Positions 54,376-64,000 of a DNA stretch of 64,000 nt are shown piece by piece. A model generated the notes under the pieces. The model was not told the origin of the DNA. It worked only from the letters and a program-made list of their open reading frames with translations, and did no database searches. The translations under genes were made by a program, and so were the position numbers. The stretch is from NCBI GenBank assembly GCA_946479745.1, contig CAMLGZ010000001.1:372001-436000 (forward strand), given 5' to 3'. Source of the stretch: an uncultured Pseudoxanthomonas sp. GTDB taxonomy: Bacteria; Pseudomonadota; Gammaproteobacteria; Xanthomonadales; Xanthomonadaceae. Positions within the stretch are counted from its first letter, which is position 1. Every line of letters starts with the position of its first letter.

Positions 54376-55289
54376 GGCGCCAAGCCCCGCTCCCACGGTG
54401 CGTCGCCGAACTGCGACACCAGAAAATCCACGAAGGCTCCGACCCGGGGCGGCACCAGCCTGCGCTGCGGCATGACCGCACTGATCGCGGTGGTGGCCAG
54501 GCGACAGTCCGGCAACACCACTCGCAAGCGGCCGGCACGCAGGTCGTCGGCGATATGCCACAGGGAATGAATGGCGATGCCCTCACCCGCCACCGAAGCG
54601 TCGCGTAGCAATTCGCCGTAGTTGCTTTCGAACCGTCCCTGCACGCGTATCGCGTGTTCTTCGCCCTGCGCGTCGTGCAGGCGCCAGACATCCTGGCGGC
54701 CGTTGCTGCCGAACAGCAGCAGGCAATCGTGCTCCACCAGATCCTTGGGCGAACGCGGGTTGCCCCTGCGTTTCAAATAAGCGGGCGACGCGCACAACAC
54801 GCGGCGATTGGGGGCGACATGGCGCGCCACCAGGCTGGAGTCCTCGAGCGCACCGATGCGGATCGCCAGGTCGAATCCTTCGCTGATCAGGTCCACCACC
54901 TGGTCGCTGAGATGCACGCTGATCCGCAGCTTGGGATGCTGGGCCAGGAATGCGGGCAACAGCGGCGACACGTACTGGCGGCCGAAGGAAGCGGACAACG
55001 TCACCCGCAGCGTTCCGGCGATCTCGGTGGCGGTTTCTCGCAGGCCCGTGCCCAGCGACTCCAGGTCCTCCACCAGCACCCGTCCCTGCTGCGCCAGCGC
55101 CGCGCCTTCCGGGGTGGGATGCAGGCGGCGCGTGGTCCGGTGCAGCAAGCGCACGCCCAGATCGCGCTCCAACCGCTTCAGGCGCTGGCTGGCGACAGCG
55201 ACCGACAGGTCCAGGCTGTGGGCCGCGGCCGTGATGGAGCCCAGATCCAGCACGCGCAAAAACAGGGTGAGGTCGCCTACCCGGTCCAT
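54372..55289 (-). CDS. LysR-family transcriptional regulator
   Basis: A 305-residue regulator: N-terminal HTH (LFLRVLDLGSITAAAHSLDL, SVAVASQRLKRLERDLGVRL, LLHRTTRRLHPTPEG) and a two-lobed periplasmic-binding-like effector domain (GTLRVTLSASFGRQYVSPLL, FDLAIRIGALEDSSLVAR). It diverges from the MFS gene 74 bases away and so probably controls the MFS/aldo-keto reductase/ADH/LysE group; effector unknown. ATG 55289 opens the HTH. Confidence 0.9.
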   Translation of the reverse strand: MDRVGDLTLFLRVLDLGSITAAAHSLDLSVAVASQRLKRLERDLGVRLLHRTTRRLHPTPEGAALAQQGRVLVEDLESLGTGLRETATEIAGTLRVTLSASFGRQYVSPLLPAFLAQHPKLRISVHLSDQVVDLISEGFDLAIRIGALEDSSLVARHVAPNRRVLCASPAYLKRRGNPRSPKDLVEHDCLLLFGSNGRQDVWRLHDAQGEEHAIRVQGRFESNYGELLRDASVAGEGIAIHSLWHIADDLRAGRLRVVLPDCRLATTAISAVMPQRRLVPPRVGAFVDFLVSQFGDAPWERGLAP

Positions 55290-55363
55290 TATCAATAAAC
55301 CATTGAGAGTGATTAGCCATATTCGCTGTTTTTGATATTCAGCGAAAGTCCCAAGCTGACGGC

Positions 55364-56617
55364 TTGTCGAAACCCGACCACAGTCTTGCGAGCACCGCCT
55401 TGAACTCCATCGCACCTTCCTCCTCCAAGCGATTCCCCCCCGCCCTATACGCGCTGACTGCCGGGGCCTTCGGCATCGGCACCACCGAATTCGTGATCAT
55501 GGGCCTGCTGATGCAGGTCGCCAGCGACCTGCACGTGTCCATCGCCGCGGCCGGCCTGCTGATCTCCGGTTACGCCCTGGGCGTATTCGTCGGCGCGCCT
55601 TTGCTGACCGCCGCCACCAGCCGCATGCCGCGCAAGGCGGTGCTGGTGGCGCTGATGGTGATCTTCACTCTGGGCAATCTGGCCTGCGCACTGGCGCCCA
55701 ACTACACCGTGCTGATGATCGCCCGCGTGGTCACGTCGCTGGCCCACGGCACCTTCTTCGGCGTCGGCGCCGTGGTCGCGACCGGGCTGGTCGCCGAAGA
55801 CCGCAAGGCCTCGGCGATTTCCATCATGTTCACCGGCCTGACCGTGGCCACGCTGCTGGGTGTGCCCGCGGGGGCCTGGCTGGGTCTGCATTACGGCTGG
55901 CGTTCGACCTTCTGGGCGGTCACCGCGATCGGCGTGATCGCCACCGTGGTCATTGCCGCGCTGGTGCCGAAGGACCGTGGCGACGATGCGCCGATGGCCT
56001 TCCGCGAGGAAATAAAAGCGGTGGCGCGTCCGCAAGTGCTGCTGGGTTTATTGATGACTGTGCTCGGCTTCGGCGGCATGTTCACCGTCTACACCTATAT
56101 CCAGCCCTTGCTTACCGAAATCGCCGGCTTCGCCGAGGCGGCGGTGTCGCCGATCCTGCTGGTGTTCGGCGTGGGCATGATCGTGGGCAACCTGCTGGGC
56201 GGAAAATTCGCCGATCGCCGCCTGCTGCCGGCGCTGCTGGGCACGTTGATCGCTTTGACCGCAGTGATGGGCCTGATGACCTTCGTCCTGCACAGCAAGT
56301 GGGCGATGGTGCTGTTCGTCGGCCTGCTGGGCGCGGCCGCGTTCGCCACCGTTTCTCCCTTGCAGCTGTGGGTGCTGCAGAAAGCGACAGGCGCGCAGAG
56401 CCTGGCTTCCAGTCTGAACATCGGCGCCTTCAATTTGGGCAATGCATTCGGCGCGTGGCTGGGCGGCGTGGTGATCGTGCATGGCCCCGGCCTGACCGCA
56501 TTGCCTTGGGTCGCGGCGCTGGTGCCGTTCTCGGCATTCCTGGTGGCCTTGTGGGCCATTGCGCTGGAACGCAGGCGCGAGCGTATCGCGATGGTCGAAC
56601 AGACCGAGTGCGCCTGA
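55364..56617 (+). CDS. MFS efflux transporter (AraJ/YdhP-like)
   Basis: A 417-residue, twelve-helix DHA1-type major facilitator. The N-terminus has the signature LTAGAFGIGTTEFVIMGLL and motif A-like SRMPRKAVLVALMVIF; further landmarks are VTSLAHGTFFGVGAVVA and GAFNLGNAFGAWLGGVVI. It probably exports small toxic or sugar-like compounds. The first 25 residues are hydrophilic; the TTG at 55364 is the longest start and a later TTG (LNSIAPSSS) is possible. First of four same-direction genes opposite a LysR regulator. Confidence 0.85.
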   Translation: MSKPDHSLASTALNSIAPSSSKRFPPALYALTAGAFGIGTTEFVIMGLLMQVASDLHVSIAAAGLLISGYALGVFVGAPLLTAATSRMPRKAVLVALMVIFTLGNLACALAPNYTVLMIARVVTSLAHGTFFGVGAVVATGLVAEDRKASAISIMFTGLTVATLLGVPAGAWLGLHYGWRSTFWAVTAIGVIATVVIAALVPKDRGDDAPMAFREEIKAVARPQVLLGLLMTVLGFGGMFTVYTYIQPLLTEIAGFAEAAVSPILLVFGVGMIVGNLLGGKFADRRLLPALLGTLIALTAVMGLMTFVLHSKWAMVLFVGLLGAAAFATVSPLQLWVLQKATGAQSLASSLNIGAFNLGNAFGAWLGGVVIVHGPGLTALPWVAALVPFSAFLVALWAIALERRRERIAMVEQTECA

Positions 56618-56648
56618 ACCCTTATTTTTCTTTTTGAAGGAGCTTCTT

Positions 56649-57698
56649 ATGGAAACCCGCTTTCTCGGCAACTCAGGCTTCAAGGTTCCGGTACTGGGCT
56701 TCGGCGCCGGCACCTTCGGCGGCAAGGGGCCGCTGTTCAGCGCTTGGGGCAATACCGATGACGCGCAAGCCAGGCGATTGATCGACATCAGCCTGGAAGC
56801 CGGCCTCAATTTCTTCGACACCGCCGATGTGTATTCCGACGGCGCTTCCGAATCCATCCTGGGCGCGGCCATCAAGGGTCGTCGGGATCAAGTGATTCTT
56901 TCCACCAAGACTGGGCTGCGTGCGGGTGACGGCCCGAACGACGCGGGCACCTCGCGCTTCCACTTGCTGCAGGCCGTGGACAAGGCTTTGCAACGTCTGG
57001 GCACCGACTACATCGACCTGCTGCAATTGCATGCGTTCGATGCGATGACGCCGGTCGAGGAAACGTTATCGACCCTCGATGGTCTGGTGCGCGCGGGCAA
57101 GGTGCGTTACCTGGGCGTATCGAATTTCTCTGGCTGGCATCTGATGAAATCGCAGGCCGTCGCCGACCAACGCGGCTATTCGCGCTATGTCGCCAACCAG
57201 ACCTATTATTCGCTGATAGGCCGCGACTACGAATGGGAGCTGATGCCGCTGGGTCAGGACCAGGGCGTGGGTGCGGTGGTGTGGAGCCCGCTGGGCTGGG
57301 GCCGCCTGACCGGCAAACTCCGTCGCGGACAACCGCTGCCGGAAAACAGCCGTTTGCACGACACCGCCGATTTCGCGCCGCCTGTCGATGAGGAACGTCT
57401 GTATCGCATCATCGATGCGATGGATGAAGTGGCCGAGGAAACCGGCAAGACCATCCCGCAGATCGCCTTGAACTGGCTGCTGCAACGGCCCACGGTTTCC
57501 ACCGTGCTGATCGGCGCGCGCAACGAGGAGCAATTGCGCCAGAACCTGGGCGCGGTGGGTTGGAATCTTTCGTCGGAACAAGTAGCGAAGTTGGATGCCG
57601 CCAGCGCGACCACCCCGCCCTATCCTTATTACCCTTATTGGCGCGGCCAGTTCTCCGAACGCAACCCTACCCCCGTAGCCTCTGGAGCTTCCTCATGA
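56649..57698 (+). CDS. aldo/keto reductase
   Basis: A 349-residue NADPH-dependent oxidoreductase of the AKR superfamily. Catalytic tetrad: FFDTADVYSDGASE (Asp, Tyr), VILSTKTGL (Lys) and LLQLHAFDAMTPVEE (His). Cofactor region is TVLIGARNEEQLRQNL. A perfect ribosome site (AAGGAG) precedes the ATG. It overlaps the downstream ADH gene by four bases (ATGA). It likely reduces or oxidises a ketone or aldehyde linked to the neighbouring transporter; substrate unknown. Confidence 0.92.
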   Translation: METRFLGNSGFKVPVLGFGAGTFGGKGPLFSAWGNTDDAQARRLIDISLEAGLNFFDTADVYSDGASESILGAAIKGRRDQVILSTKTGLRAGDGPNDAGTSRFHLLQAVDKALQRLGTDYIDLLQLHAFDAMTPVEETLSTLDGLVRAGKVRYLGVSNFSGWHLMKSQAVADQRGYSRYVANQTYYSLIGRDYEWELMPLGQDQGVGAVVWSPLGWGRLTGKLRRGQPLPENSRLHDTADFAPPVDEERLYRIIDAMDEVAEETGKTIPQIALNWLLQRPTVSTVLIGARNEEQLRQNLGAVGWNLSSEQVAKLDAASATTPPYPYYPYWRGQFSERNPTPVASGASS

Positions 57699-58711
57699 AA
57701 GCCATTGCCCTGACCCGCTACCTGCCAATCAGCGATCCGGAATCGCTGCAGGACGTCGAACTGCCGAAACCAGTCGCCAGCGGCCACGACGTACTGGTCC
57801 GCGTCGAAGCGGTTTCGGTCAATCCGGTCGACACCAAGGTCCGTTCGCCCAAGCCGCAAGTGGAAGCGCAGCCGAAAGTGCTGGGTTACGACGCAGCGGG
57901 CGTGGTCGAATCGGTCGGCGAAAACGTCACCCTGTTCAAACCCGGCGACGAGGTCTACTACGCCGGCGACATCACCCGCCCCGGCACCAATGCGCAGTTC
58001 CATCTCGTCGACGAACGCATCGTTGGCCGCAAACCGACGACGCTGGATTTCGCCCAGGCCGCAGCGTTGCCGCTGACCACGATCACCGCCTGGGAACTGA
58101 CGTTCGATCGCATGCCGTTCGCCATCGACATGGAAAGCAATCGGCGTTCCCTGTTGATCATCGGCGGTGCGGGCGGCGTCGGTTCCATTGCCATCCAATT
58201 GGCGCGGCATGCCGGCTTTACCGTGATCGCCACGGCTTCGCGCGCAGAAACCGTCGACTGGTGCAGATCGCTGGGCGCCCATCACGTGATCGATCATCGA
58301 CAACCGCTGCAAACCCAATTGAGCGCGCTCGGCCATGAACAGGTCGACGTCGTGCTGAATCTGGTCGACCCGAACCCCTATTGGGAAGCGATCGGCGGGA
58401 TTCTTGCGCCACAGGGACACGTCGGATTGATCGTGGAGCCCAGCGCCCCGTTGAACATAGGCGATCCCTACAAGGCCAAATGCATCGGCATCCATTGGGA
58501 AATGATGTTCGCGCGCGCGCGTTTCAAAACCGAAGACATGATCGAACAGCATCACCTGCTCAATCGGGTGGCGAGCCTGGTAGACGCAGGCGAACTGCGG
58601 ACCACGCACACCGAAACCATCGGCGCCATCAACGCGGTCAATCTGCGCGAAGCGCACCGTCGGCTGGAATCCGGGACCACCATCGGCAAGCTGGTGCTGG
58701 CGGGCTGGTAG
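57695..58711 (+). CDS. zinc-type alcohol dehydrogenase/quinone reductase-like protein
   Basis: A 338-residue medium-chain reductase resembling zinc-binding ADH family (TIGR02817-type) proteins. The N-terminal domain has VEAVSVNPVDTKVRSP and LGYDAAGVVESVGENV; the Rossmann motif is LIIGGAGGVGSIAIQLARH. The catalytic zinc Cys of classical ADHs is absent (NPVDTKVR), as in the zinc-free quinone reductases. The C-terminus reads REAHRRLESGTTIGKLVLAG, a segment that recurs as a relic at 59418-59489. Start overlaps the AKR stop. Confidence 0.9.
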   Translation: MKAIALTRYLPISDPESLQDVELPKPVASGHDVLVRVEAVSVNPVDTKVRSPKPQVEAQPKVLGYDAAGVVESVGENVTLFKPGDEVYYAGDITRPGTNAQFHLVDERIVGRKPTTLDFAQAAALPLTTITAWELTFDRMPFAIDMESNRRSLLIIGGAGGVGSIAIQLARHAGFTVIATASRAETVDWCRSLGAHHVIDHRQPLQTQLSALGHEQVDVVLNLVDPNPYWEAIGGILAPQGHVGLIVEPSAPLNIGDPYKAKCIGIHWEMMFARARFKTEDMIEQHHLLNRVASLVDAGELRTTHTETIGAINAVNLREAHRRLESGTTIGKLVLAGW

Positions 58712-58753
58712 ACGCATGGAACCTCTTCCTTTCGATAACCGGAGATACGGTGG

Positions 58754-59395
58754 ATGAGCTTGTCCGCGTGGCCGTTGTTTTGCATGTTGTCGCTGATCAC
58801 AGCGTTCAGTCCCGGTCCCGCCGTTCTGCTGGCGGTATCCAACGCAGCGACGCTGGGCATGCGTCGGGCGCTCGTCAGTTCGGCCGGCAATGCGGCCGGA
58901 GTCGTTCTGGTGTCGGCGACTGCGATGCTGGGTCTGGGTGCCCTGTTGAAGACGTCTGCGTGGCTGTTCGGCGCCCTAAAGCTGGCGGGCGCGATATACC
59001 TGATCTATCTGGGCATACGTCAATGGCGCAGCCGGGCCAACGTCTTCGACGCGGCATCCGATGCAGTGAGGACGAGGGAGCAGCCGATCGCACGGCTGTT
59101 CTTGCAGGGTCTGCTGGTGGCAACGACCAATCCCAAGAGCATCCTCTTCTTCACTGCATTGCTTCCGCAGTTCATGAGCAGCGAAGTGCCGGTGATGCGC
59201 CAGTTCCTGATGCTGACGCTGACCTTCGCGGCCTGCACGGTGTTGTCGCACCTTTGCTACGTCGGGCTGGTACGCGGCACGGGCCGCTGGTTCGCCGGTG
59301 CCGCGCGCGTGCGGCAATTCAACCGACTGCGCGGAGCGATGTTCGTCGCCCTCGGCGTCGGCTTACTGCGTCTGCGCAGCAATCACGCGGCCTGA
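58754..59395 (+). CDS. LysE/RhtB-family exporter
   Basis: A 213-residue inner-membrane exporter with five or six helices. Family motif near the N-terminus: LITAFSPGPAVLLAVSNAA; then GMRRALVSSAGNAAGVVLVS, AGAIYLIYLGIRQWRS and NPKSILFFTALLPQFM. LysE proteins export amino acids or homoserine lactones; substrate is unknown. The ATG at 58754 follows GGTGG closely and an earlier GGAG. It lies between the ADH gene and an ADH remnant. Confidence 0.88.
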   Translation: MSLSAWPLFCMLSLITAFSPGPAVLLAVSNAATLGMRRALVSSAGNAAGVVLVSATAMLGLGALLKTSAWLFGALKLAGAIYLIYLGIRQWRSRANVFDAASDAVRTREQPIARLFLQGLLVATTNPKSILFFTALLPQFMSSEVPVMRQFLMLTLTFAACTVLSHLCYVGLVRGTGRWFAGAARVRQFNRLRGAMFVALGVGLLRLRSNHAA

Positions 59396-59417
59396 GCGGC
59401 ACGGCGCGGGCGCCGAC

Positions 59418-59489
59418 ATGCGCGAAACGCACTACAGACTGGAATCCGGAACCACGATCGGCAAGCCGGCGCTCGCCGGCTGGAACTGA
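59418..59489 (+). pseudogene. 3' remnant of a second ADH gene
   Basis: A 23-residue frame, MRETHYRLESGTTIGKPALAGWN (read in full only across two parts: RETHYRLESGTTIGK and PALAGWN), matching the last 22 residues of the ADH at 57695-58711 (REAHRRLESGTTIGKLVLAGW). The DNA is also similar (CTGGAATCCGG, ACCATCGGCAAG-type). No other part of the gene is present, so it looks like a decayed duplicate left after a duplication or deletion around the LysE gene. Confidence 0.7.
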
Positions 59490-59549
59490 GCGTCGCAGGC
59501 ATACGTTGCAAGCGGCCGATAGAATCGTCTTTCGCATCGGATCGCAAGC

Positions 59550-60182
59550 ATGACCCTTCCTCCCCTGTTCGCACGCCGTTTCGCCCAACTCATCCTGGGC
59601 CTGTTCCTCTACGGGATAGGCATCAGCCTGATGGTGCGCGCCAGCCTGGGCATCGCACCCTGGGATGTATTGACGCAAGGCCTCTCGGAACAGACCGACT
59701 GGTCGTTCGGCGCACTGACCAACCTGATCGGCCTGGTCGTGCTTTTGCTGTGGATCCCCATTCGCCAGAAACCCGGGCTGGGCACAGTGCTCAACGTACT
59801 GCTGATCGGCCCCAGCGCGCAGTTCGGGCTATGGCTGTTTCCGGAATTCCAGGGACTGTGGCAACAGGTGCCTGCCTTCGCCAGCGGATTGCTGATCCTG
59901 GCGTTGGCGACCGGCATGTATATAGGCGCGAACTTCGGCCCCGGCCCGCGCGATGGACTGATGACCGGCCTGCATCGCCGCACCGGATGGCCGATTGGCC
60001 TGGTGCGCACCCTGATAGAAGCCAGCGTGCTGGTGGCAGGTTGGCTGATGGGCGGCGATGCAGGCTGGGGGACACTGGTCTTCGCGCTTTCCATCGGCCC
60101 GATCTGCGCGGTGACGATGCGCTGGTTCGCGCCCAAACCACGTGTGCTGGCTGGCAACGTCATCACCGAAGCTGCGCCATAA
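59550..60182 (+). CDS. YczE/YitT-type integral membrane protein
   Basis: A 210-residue protein with five to six membrane helices. Landmarks are QLILGLFLYGIGISLMVRAS, LGIAPWDVLTQGLS and IGANFGPGPRDGLMTGLHRR, which are typical of the YczE/YyaS/YitT family. The repeated pattern G-L-G-(I/V)-x-P-W-D then G-P-R-D is the family core. No transport substrate is known. It ends 20 bases before a CCCCCTTT palindromic repeat. Confidence 0.85.
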   Translation: MTLPPLFARRFAQLILGLFLYGIGISLMVRASLGIAPWDVLTQGLSEQTDWSFGALTNLIGLVVLLLWIPIRQKPGLGTVLNVLLIGPSAQFGLWLFPEFQGLWQQVPAFASGLLILALATGMYIGANFGPGPRDGLMTGLHRRTGWPIGLVRTLIEASVLVAGWLMGGDAGWGTLVFALSIGPICAVTMRWFAPKPRVLAGNVITEAAP

Positions 60183-60200
60183 AGCTAAACGACTCTTTCC

Positions 60201-62406
<2,206 letters not shown>

Positions 62407-62585
62407 TTTCCTTCTCCGTCCGGGAGAAGAGCCTGCCCCGTACCTGATACGGGGGCGGATGACGGAATGGACCATCCGCTCCGGAAAATTTCGCTGGCCA
62501 GTCGTTGACACTCCCTCATCCGGCGCTTCGCGCCACCTTCTCAGCCTTGCACACCCTACGGGCGCCAGTGGGAGAAGGGCGAGAG
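62407..62585. repeat. long dispersed repeat, partial and rearranged copy C
   Basis: GGGAGAAGAGCCTGCCCCGT plus ACCTGATACGGGG recall the left part of copies A and B, but the centre differs (TCATCCGGCGCTTCGCGCC). The right end is GTGGGAGAAGGGCGAGAG, so it is a related, not identical, element. Confidence 0.65.
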
Positions 62586-62869
62586 TTCAGAGTAAAGACT
62601 CCATTTCCAATCAATCACTTAGCTTGATTGTCAAGCTCGGGGGTTCAGGCGGGGTTGGGGGTTGGGCCCTTACCTTGCGCCAACTTTTTCGGCCCGCCCC
62701 CGTTCCAACTGGCGAGCCACCCCGGCCCTGATTGCACCTTCTGGCCGGCCTCGGGCAGCTCGTCGGAGTAGCTGCCTCCCCATGACGCCCTGACGCCGTG
62801 TCTACCAACGCTCCTTCCCTGAGGGAGGGCGCGCAGACGCTGCCAAGACGGAGCAAGGAGTTCGTTTCA
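62407..62869. other. intergenic region with rearranged repeat fragment
   Basis: About 460 bases between fadH and the cell-wall hydrolase. It starts with a fragment of the long repeat (62407-62455) and contains a second C/G-rich repeat piece around 62512-62585. A third piece, CTTCCCTGAGGGAGGGCGC, lies near 62814-62832. The intervening part looks like degraded repeat DNA with no gene. AAGGAG at 62853-62858 is the ribosome site for the hydrolase gene. Confidence 0.55.
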
Positions 62870-63325
62870 ATGAAGTTGGCTTGGATCCTCTGGCTGTCGC
62901 ACATGTTGCCGCAGCCTGCCGCAGACTCGCTCTGCCTCAGCACCACCGTTTACCTGGAAGCCCGCGACCAGACCCTTCGCGGCCAGCAGGCCGTGGCCGA
63001 GGTGGCTCTGCGCCGCCTGGACAGCGGCCTGTGGGGCGATTCGATGTGCGAAGTAGTCACCGCCCGCAAACAGTTCGCCCCGACCCTGGTGGCGCCCGGC
63101 ACCCGCTTGCAGAATTCGGACGCCTGGGCCAAATCGATCAACGTCGCCCTGGGCGCCGAACGCAACTGGGCTTTGCCGCCCGGCCAGCGCAAGGAAATCG
63201 TTCCCGGCGCCAGCCACTTCATGGCACACAACATCGCCAGCCCGAGCTGGCGCAACGCCTACCAGGTGGCCACCATCGGCGATCACACCTTCCTGCGCGT
63301 GCAGAAGCTGAAACCGCGTTCTTGA
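62870..63325 (+). CDS. cell-wall hydrolase, SleB-like (Hydrolase_2)
   Basis: A 151-residue protein with a short hydrophobic N-terminus (AWILWLSHMLPQPAADS) and the Hydrolase_2 domain: STTVYLEARDQTLRGQQAVA (Glu catalytic, E-A-R-D/G-x4-G-Q-x-A-V), VALRRLDSG, MCEVVTARKQFAP, and a C-terminal GASHFMAHNI...PSW. Such proteins cut peptidoglycan (spore-cortex lytic or remodelling type). The ATG has AAGGAG 11 bases upstream. It probably acts in the periplasm. Confidence 0.87.
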   Translation: MKLAWILWLSHMLPQPAADSLCLSTTVYLEARDQTLRGQQAVAEVALRRLDSGLWGDSMCEVVTARKQFAPTLVAPGTRLQNSDAWAKSINVALGAERNWALPPGQRKEIVPGASHFMAHNIASPSWRNAYQVATIGDHTFLRVQKLKPRS

Positions 63326-63375
63326 TAGCAGCCGCCTAGTGGCGTCCGCTTGGTAACAGCATCGACAATACGGGA

Positions 63376-63402
63376 ACGGGCTGGGAATATTCCCCGCCCG
63401 TT
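63376..63402. terminator. hairpin after cell-wall hydrolase gene
   Basis: CGGGCTGGGAATATTCCCCGCCCG (in two arms, CGGGC-TGGGAA and TTCCCC-GCCCG) is followed by TTTTTCTTTTGG. It has the shape of an intrinsic terminator, ending the hydrolase gene just before the GST gene. Confidence 0.7.
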
Positions 63403-63423
63403 TTTCTTTTGGAGATGTCGCGC

Positions 63424-64000
63424 ATGAAGCTGTACACCAAACCCGGTGCCTGTTCGCTGTCCGACCACATCGCGCTGCGCTGGATCGGCAAGCCGTTCGA
63501 CCTGCAAGTCATGGATGCCGCAAGCATGAAGACGCCCCAGTATCTCGCGCTCAATCCTGCCGGCGCGGTGCCGGTGCTGGAAGTCGATGGCTGGGTGTTG
63601 ACCCAGAACGCGGCGATCCTGAATTTCCTCGCCGACACCTTCCCCGAATCGGGGCTGGGCGGCGACGGCACGCCCAAGAGCCGCGCCGAGATCAATCGCT
63701 GGCTGGCTTTCCTCAACGCCGACGTGCATCCGGCGTTTCATCCGCTGTTCGGTTCGACGCGATTCCTGGCCGACGAAGCCATGATCGAAAAAAGCAAGGA
63801 CAACGCGCGCCAGAAGCTGCGCGGATTGTTCGAACGCCTGGATGGACAACTCGCGGGCAAAGACTTTCTAACCGGTGCGCGCTCCATCGCCGATCCTTAT
63901 CTGTTCGTGACCCTGCGCTGGGCCAGGTCCTCGAAAGTGGACTTGTCGAAGCTGGAAAATCTGGAAAGGTTCTTCGCACGCATGCGCGCCGACGCAGATG
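63424..64000 (+). CDS. glutathione S-transferase, beta class (3' end cut by window edge)
   Basis: About 192 residues are visible of a roughly 205-residue cytosolic GST. The thioredoxin-like N-terminal domain begins MKLYTKPGACSLSDHIALRW, with Cys10 as the beta-class active-site residue, then NPAGAVPVLEVDG (cis-Pro) and LTQNAAILNFLADTFPE. The helical C-terminal domain follows (AEINRWLAFLNADVHPAFHP, YLFVTLRWARSSKVDLSKLE). It conjugates glutathione to electrophiles or acts as a peroxidase. The ATG at 63424 has GGAG upstream and is the usual start. Confidence 0.92.
   Translation, partial: MKLYTKPGACSLSDHIALRWIGKPFDLQVMDAASMKTPQYLALNPAGAVPVLEVDGWVLTQNAAILNFLADTFPESGLGGDGTPKSRAEINRWLAFLNADVHPAFHPLFGSTRFLADEAMIEKSKDNARQKLRGLFERLDGQLAGKDFLTGARSIADPYLFVTLRWARSSKVDLSKLENLERFFARMRADAD

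Overview
The window is high-GC, gene-dense chromosomal DNA from a gammaproteobacterium of the Xanthomonadaceae/Lysobacteraceae (Lysobacter, Stenotrophomonas, Pseudoxanthomonas or Luteimonas type). This is inferred from the gene set (S46 dipeptidyl-peptidase, TorF-type porin, hutF-hutI histidine route, Xanthomonas-type nucleotide pyrophosphatase, ZnuD-like TonB receptor) and from many REP-like hairpins carrying a GTAG terminus, as described for Stenotrophomonas. I see no prophage, insertion sequence, CRISPR array, rRNA or tRNA gene. The genes at both window edges are cut: a MATE exporter at the left and a glutathione S-transferase at the right.

Layout. 1-4.5 kb: MATE exporter, then a tightly overlapping trehalase-AraC-VOC group and a small membrane protein. 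5-11.5 kb: secreted six-hairpin glycosidase-like protein, an M20-type peptidase with altered metal ligands, a TPR protein and a small lipoprotein, separated by repeat-rich spacers. 11.7-12.8 kb: a visibly AT-richer two-gene island (nucleoside-deoxyribosyltransferase/TIR-like protein plus a three-helix membrane protein, joined by a TAATG overlap). This is the best candidate for an undescribed defence or stress module. 12.9-23.1 kb: histidine degradation genes hutU, hutF and hutI, interrupted by a ThuA protein, small secreted proteins, a phosphodiesterase, and an alkylation-repair pair (AdaA-AraC-AlkA fusion and Ogt). 23.2-28.4 kb: ribosomal protein THX, then MerC and a TonB receptor diverging from a Zur-like operator, a MarR/MFS operon, and the zur gene itself.

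28.5-40 kb is housekeeping: gltX, lpxH, a ferritin-like protein, purF-cvpA-SPOR protein-folC (purine and folate block), a TonB-C-domain protein, a histidine phosphatase and an S46 peptidase. 40-49 kb: threonine degradation genes tdh and kbl flank a TorF porin and a complete sulfate import operon (outer-membrane porin, sbp, cysT, cysW, cysA). 49-55 kb: RsuA-family pseudouridine synthase, OmpA, PrpD, a DOPA-dioxygenase-type enzyme and a LysR regulator. 55-64 kb: an MFS/aldo-keto reductase/zinc-less ADH/LysE group, a YczE-type membrane protein, fadH, a cell-wall hydrolase and the GST.

Repeats are the second theme. At least six families of inverted-repeat elements occupy intergenic spaces and intrude on coding sequence. 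One element sits in frame inside folC. One hairpin arm encodes the last ten residues of the AdaA-AlkA fusion. GTAG-type elements supply the stop codons of hutI, lpxH and the pseudouridine synthase gene. A roughly 225-bp repeat occurs twice almost intact (4.7 and 10.6 kb).
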